DNA of 8,296 bases from Candidatus Methanophagales archaeon ANME-1-THS (lineage in GTDB: Archaea > Halobacteriota > Syntropharchaeia > Alkanophagales > Methanospirareceae): NCBI GenBank assembly GCA_004212135.1, contig RXIE01000153.1, forward strand, positions 1 through 8,296. Direction: 5' to 3'. Of the stretch, positions 5,647-8,296 are shown one piece after another. The notes beneath the pieces are model-generated. The model saw only the letters and a program-made list of their open reading frames with translations. It had not been told where the DNA came from and did no database searches. The position numbers and the translations under genes are program-made. Numbering within the stretch: the stretch's first letter is position 1; each line of letters opens with the position of its first letter.

Positions 5647-6096
5647 CTACATCTTCACTCGCTTCATACCCTCGTGGACGATCTCCAGGGTCTCGACCGC
5701 CACGTCGGTTCCTTTAGCGCTGAGGTCTGGTGCATCATACTTGCTCGGCCAGGCATTCTCGAATTCCCATCGCGCGGCGGGATTCCCCTCTTCATCCATC
5801 AGGATGATCGCCACATTCTTCCTCGCATCCTTCATCTTGCCCTCTTCCACCGGTTTACGCCACTTCTCGTAGAGTTCCGTGGAATCGGTGACGCCCCACT
5901 TCAGGGTTATGTTCCCGTACTTTCTCAACCCGGGGAGTTTCCTTACCGTTGTGGGCTCGTTCCCTTCCCGGTATTCGACGACATCACTACTCGTGTCAGG
6001 AATAGTAGCTTCACTGAAGCCCGCCTGAACAATCCCATCGATCTCAATCAAGAACCTGAAGTTCCTATACGGGTCCTTTCTATCTCCGACTGGCAT
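5647..6096 (-). CDS. Main tube protein (T4 gp19-like; Afp1-like)
   Basis: A 149-residue gp19-family protein that would stack as hexamers to form the inner tube propelled by sheath contraction. The N-terminus MPVGDRKDPYRNFRFLIEID and the C-terminal DVAVETLEIVHEGMKRVKM are near-copies of the second tube protein at 3285-3719. Between them lie YREGNEPTTVRKLPGLRKYG, NITLKWGVTDS and the IILMDEEGNPAARWEFENAW block typical of the family. Its place directly after the sheath gene matches Afp1-type bulk tube proteins, and its Shine-Dalgarno is the best in the window, which suits the large number of copies needed. ATG at 6096 is the only reasonable start. It ends in TAG 14 bases before the chaperone gene. 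Confidence 0.93.
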   Translation of the reverse strand: MPVGDRKDPYRNFRFLIEIDGIVQAGFSEATIPDTSSDVVEYREGNEPTTVRKLPGLRKYGNITLKWGVTDSTELYEKWRKPVEEGKMKDARKNVAIILMDEEGNPAARWEFENAWPSKYDAPDLSAKGTDVAVETLEIVHEGMKRVKM

Positions 6097-6107
6097 ATTC
6101 TATCTCT

Positions 6108-6115
6108 TCACCTCC
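6108..6115 (-). promoter_or_regulatory. Extended Shine-Dalgarno before the main tube gene
   Basis: GGAGGTGA (within AGAGGAGGTGA) gives an eight-base perfect match to the usual 16S rRNA 3' end and lies 11 bases before ATG 6096, directly after the TAA of the sheath gene. The spacing is a little long, but no alternative start codon in the tube frame lies between. The strength of the site fits a protein made in high copy. Confidence 0.75.
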
Positions 6116-6118
6116 TCT

Positions 6119-7678
6119 TTATTCAGTTACCGCAGAGCCGCCTGCCCACTGCGCGATGCGGAAGATGACAAACTCAGCGGGCTTTACAGGCGCAACTCCT
6201 ATGACGACGATAAGTCTCCCATTATCAATGTCATCCTGGGTCATCGTGGTTCGATCGCACTTCACAAAGAATGCCTCTTCGGGCGTTGTGCCCATCAGTG
6301 CGCCGTCCTTCCAGACCCGGGTTAAGAACTGTGTAATCGTTTGCTTCACCCGTGCCCAGAGCTTCTCGTCGTTAGGTTCAAAGACGACCCACTGCGTACC
6401 CTCCTCGATGGACTCTTCGAGGTAGAGGAACAATCGACGGACATTGATATATTTCCAGAGTGTATCGCTTGAGGTGGTCCGTGCGCCCCAGACCCGGATG
6501 CCGCGACCTGGGAATGCGCGGATACAGTTCACTCCGCGTGGATTCAGAATATCCTGTTCTCCTTTGGTTAATTTGAACTCGACATCAGATGCACCCCGAA
6601 CGACTTCGTTAGCAGGTGCTTTGTGAACCCCCCTCTCCTGGTCACTTCGCGCATAAATACCTGCTACGAATCCTCCAGGTGGGACTTTCTTTGCCCCTTT
6701 GGTCAGGGGGTCAAAGACCTCAATCCAGGGGTAATAGAAGGCTGCGTATTTGGAATCCTTCGGTGGCCGCAGCCCGGGGATGTCCGCTGTGTTCGCAAGA
6801 GCATCCAAGATGGCAAATCGGTCTTTCAAATTCTCGCAATGGGATACGATATCATCAATCAACTGATTCCTATTGCTCTCGTCTAAGGAGTGGAGGTCAG
6901 GGCAATAAACAATCGAAATTTCGTCGAGCTCAGTAAACGCAGTCAATCCTATCCTCTCCCCCGGCGCCGCTGCAGGATCTCCCAAAAACTCGCTTCTGGT
7001 TAAATCTGTGCCGTCGTCTCCATCTGCGAGAACTGTAAACAAGGGATCGGTATTGTTCGCGGGACGTTCCTCACCTGAAGAGGTTAGCTGGACCAAATTT
7101 GACACGCCTTTTGGCTTGCCCAGTTTGCTCAGATAGTAGTCGCTGGACGTCGGCACGGTAGAGAGATTGTCGTATACCTCTACGACCTGAGCATCTGCGA
7201 GGAGCGTTCTAACCTTCTTGGGTGTTTCTTTTGGATCCGCGGGAGCGGAAAGATCTCCCGGGAGATTGTTCTTCCAATATGCCACGGTTAGCTTGAATAA
7301 ATCCGCTCGATCCAGAGAGGCGTTCTCGATTCGAACGGCAACCCTGTTTCCCCATCCACCTTCTCCAGGAGCTTCAAAGGTGATGGGATCGACTGTCACG
7401 TGAGCTCTGGTAGCGTCACTCTTAACAATCCGCCCGATGAAGCACCGCTGACCACCGTTCCTGAAGAACCCATCTACCGCATAGGCGAGGTAAGAATCTT
7501 GTATAAAGCCACCATAAAGTCGTTGGAATTGCTCAAATCCGGTAATTAACCGCGGATCAGTAGGTCCTCTTTCGGTCAGACCCAGGAATCCAGCGGTGCT
7601 CGTACTCACTCCCTCTATCGGCTTGGCCCCAATCTCAATCTCTTCTATATACACACCAGGTGCTAAATATTCAGGCAT
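6119..7678 (-). CDS. Contractile sheath protein
   Basis: A 519-residue sheath subunit, which forms the outer contractile cylinder and drives injection. The N-terminus MPEYLAPGVYIEEIEIGAKP with VSTSTAGFLGLTERGP (24-39) is the classic opening of phage, T6SS-like and eCIS sheaths; AVDGFFRNGGQRCFIGRI (67-84) is the second signature. The C-terminal domain has WGARTTSSDTLWKYINVRRL, a FLYLEESIEEGTQWVVFEPN helix-strand block, and closes with VKPAEFVIFRIAQWAGG (498-514), the arms that link neighbouring subunits. Length is in the usual range for an eCIS sheath. The ATG at 7678 has GGGAGG (7689-7684) 5 bases upstream. Only one sheath gene is present, whereas Afp has three (Afp2-4); other copies may lie outside the window. 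Confidence 0.96.
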   Translation of the reverse strand: MPEYLAPGVYIEEIEIGAKPIEGVSTSTAGFLGLTERGPTDPRLITGFEQFQRLYGGFIQDSYLAYAVDGFFRNGGQRCFIGRIVKSDATRAHVTVDPITFEAPGEGGWGNRVAVRIENASLDRADLFKLTVAYWKNNLPGDLSAPADPKETPKKVRTLLADAQVVEVYDNLSTVPTSSDYYLSKLGKPKGVSNLVQLTSSGEERPANNTDPLFTVLADGDDGTDLTRSEFLGDPAAAPGERIGLTAFTELDEISIVYCPDLHSLDESNRNQLIDDIVSHCENLKDRFAILDALANTADIPGLRPPKDSKYAAFYYPWIEVFDPLTKGAKKVPPGGFVAGIYARSDQERGVHKAPANEVVRGASDVEFKLTKGEQDILNPRGVNCIRAFPGRGIRVWGARTTSSDTLWKYINVRRLFLYLEESIEEGTQWVVFEPNDEKLWARVKQTITQFLTRVWKDGALMGTTPEEAFFVKCDRTTMTQDDIDNGRLIVVIGVAPVKPAEFVIFRIAQWAGGSAVTE

Positions 7679-7740
7679 GTTATCCTCCCGTATTTCTCAA
7701 CCCCTCAGCAATGAGAGGGCATCGGAATATTATTTTTCAC

Positions 7741-7752
7741 CCCATATAAAGG
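7741..7752 (-). promoter_or_regulatory. Possible archaeal-type TATA element in the 77-base gap before the sheath
   Basis: The minus strand reads CCTTTATATGGG here, just after the TAA of the upstream gene and about 65 bases before the sheath ATG. TTTATATG resembles the box A of methanogen promoters, and a start about 25 bases downstream would fall near 7715-7720, leaving a 40-base leader with the Shine-Dalgarno at 7689-7684. No clear bacterial -35/-10 pair was seen. The rest of the gap holds a small hairpin (7702-7719). An AT-rich spacer could give this by chance, and the host domain is not known. Confidence 0.28.
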
Positions 7753-7755
7753 TTG

Positions 7756-8296
7756 TTATTCGATTACCACTGAGGTCGTTTTCCCTTCCTCAGCCTCTAA
7801 ATCCACCGTTTTGGTTACCCCGTTGTATGCAATATCAAGGTGAATGATGGCATCGCCATTCCCCTTAATAAATCGTTTACCATCTCTTTTTATAAGCTCA
7901 TCCTCGGTTAACGCACTGAAATAGAGCACAAACTCACCTTCTGCGGTCGTTTTGTTCTCAACTGCCCATCCTCTCGCCTTCACGGTTGCCCCCGAAACCG
8001 CTTTTCTGCCGGCATCGTACACCATACCCCTTATCAAGGTCGCACCGGGAGGAAAGGGATAAGACGGTTTTGGCTTTAAACGTAGTATTACCGGATTTTT
8101 AGGGTCACGTCCGGCGGTATTTACATCTACCTCAGTATCGAAATAATACTCAGATCTTACCTGTACATGGTAAGAGTCGTCAGGAAGATCGAGGAAGAGA
8201 TAGTACGAGCTAAGGTTCTTTATCGGCTTCTCCTTTCTCCCCTCTAGACCTACCTCTACGTGGCCTATCGGTGTTCCCCCAGAATAATCATCGAGC
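7756..8296 (-). CDS. Carboxypeptidase-regulatory-like (transthyretin-fold) eCIS protein, 5' truncated by window
   Basis: The frame is open from the window edge to TAA at 7758-7756, giving 179 visible residues with no stop and no credible start inside. The first part (GGTPIGHVEVGLEGRKEKPI, KNLSSYYLFLDLPDDSYHVQ, then VRSEYYFDTEVDVN) looks like one beta-sandwich; a linker LKPKPSYPFPPGATLIRGMV leads into a second, CarboxypepD_reg-type module (GMVYDAGRKAVSGATVKARG ... TTAEGEFVLYFSA). Such proteins commonly sit just upstream of the sheath in eCIS operons, often next to the Pvc16/DUF4255 tail-terminator gene, which I would expect beyond 8296. A TTG at 8037 could give a 93-residue ORF, but coding clearly continues upstream of it. 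Its exact role in the particle is unknown to me. Confidence 0.82.
   Translation of the reverse strand, partial: LDDYSGGTPIGHVEVGLEGRKEKPIKNLSSYYLFLDLPDDSYHVQVRSEYYFDTEVDVNTAGRDPKNPVILRLKPKPSYPFPPGATLIRGMVYDAGRKAVSGATVKARGWAVENKTTAEGEFVLYFSALTEDELIKRDGKRFIKGNGDAIIHLDIAYNGVTKTVDLEAEEGKTTSVVIE

Noticed and set aside
5674..6168. Plus-strand frame of 164 codons opposite the main tube gene
   Set aside because: Antisense to a well-identified tube protein and crossing into the sheath gene; no family resemblance.
7702..7719. Hairpin before the sheath as an intrinsic terminator
   Set aside because: The stem is only 5 pairs with an 8-base loop, and on the minus strand it is followed by GGTTGAGAAATACG, not a T-run.
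7756..8037. A stand-alone 93-residue protein starting at TTG 8037
   Set aside because: The frame is open and protein-like for another 86 codons upstream to the window edge, including the YPFPPGATLIRG linker that spans this TTG.
1..8296. CRISPR arrays, tRNA genes, insertion sequences, attachment sites
   Set aside because: I saw no regular direct repeats with spacers, no cloverleaf-like sequence, no transposase and no terminal inverted repeats; the strand is filled by one operon.

Overview
The window is one continuous, minus-strand operon segment of an extracellular contractile injection system (eCIS; the Afp/PVC/MAC family of phage-tail-like particles). No plus-strand gene is convincing. Read in the direction of transcription (high to low coordinates) it holds: the 3' part of a carboxypeptidase-regulatory-like (transthyretin-fold) protein; the contractile sheath; a first tube protein; a tail-assembly chaperone of the P2 gpE/Mu gp41 type; a second short reading frame in the -1 phase that resembles P2 gpE'; a 42-codon ORF; a DUF4157 protein carrying a second HExxH motif and an IPT/TIG domain; a second tube protein; a 465-residue low-complexity protein with a charged C-terminal motif; a LysM baseplate protein; a gpD/gp27-type hub protein; and the first 46 codons of a gpV/gp5-type spike protein.

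The genes are packed for co-transcription and coupled translation. There are GTGA overlaps at 3285-3288 and 1216-1219 and ATGA overlaps at 5000-5003 and 137-140. The only gap over 40 bases is 77 bases (7679-7755), in front of the sheath. Most starts have a strong Shine-Dalgarno sequence. Together the genes cover the sheath, tube, chaperone, baseplate hub and one probable cargo. The remaining baseplate wedge (gp25, gpJ), PAAR tip, tape measure, AAA ATPase and tail terminator genes must lie outside the window.

The most notable observation is a likely programmed -1 ribosomal frameshift at 5276-5282. The chaperone frame ends on a G-run followed at once by a stop codon. The -1 frame encodes a gpE'-like domain with no ATG, GTG or TTG start. 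A long stem-loop begins just after the slip site. P2 (E/E'), lambda (G/GT) and Mu-like phages make their tail-assembly proteins by comparable frameshifts; here the layout is seen in a eCIS operon.

Host: GC content looks close to 50%, codon use is mixed (AGA/AGG and ATA are frequent), and the gap before the sheath has an archaeal-style TATA-like element. This would suit a euryarchaeon of the methanogen/ANME type, but an uncultured bacterium cannot be excluded; the window has no host marker.
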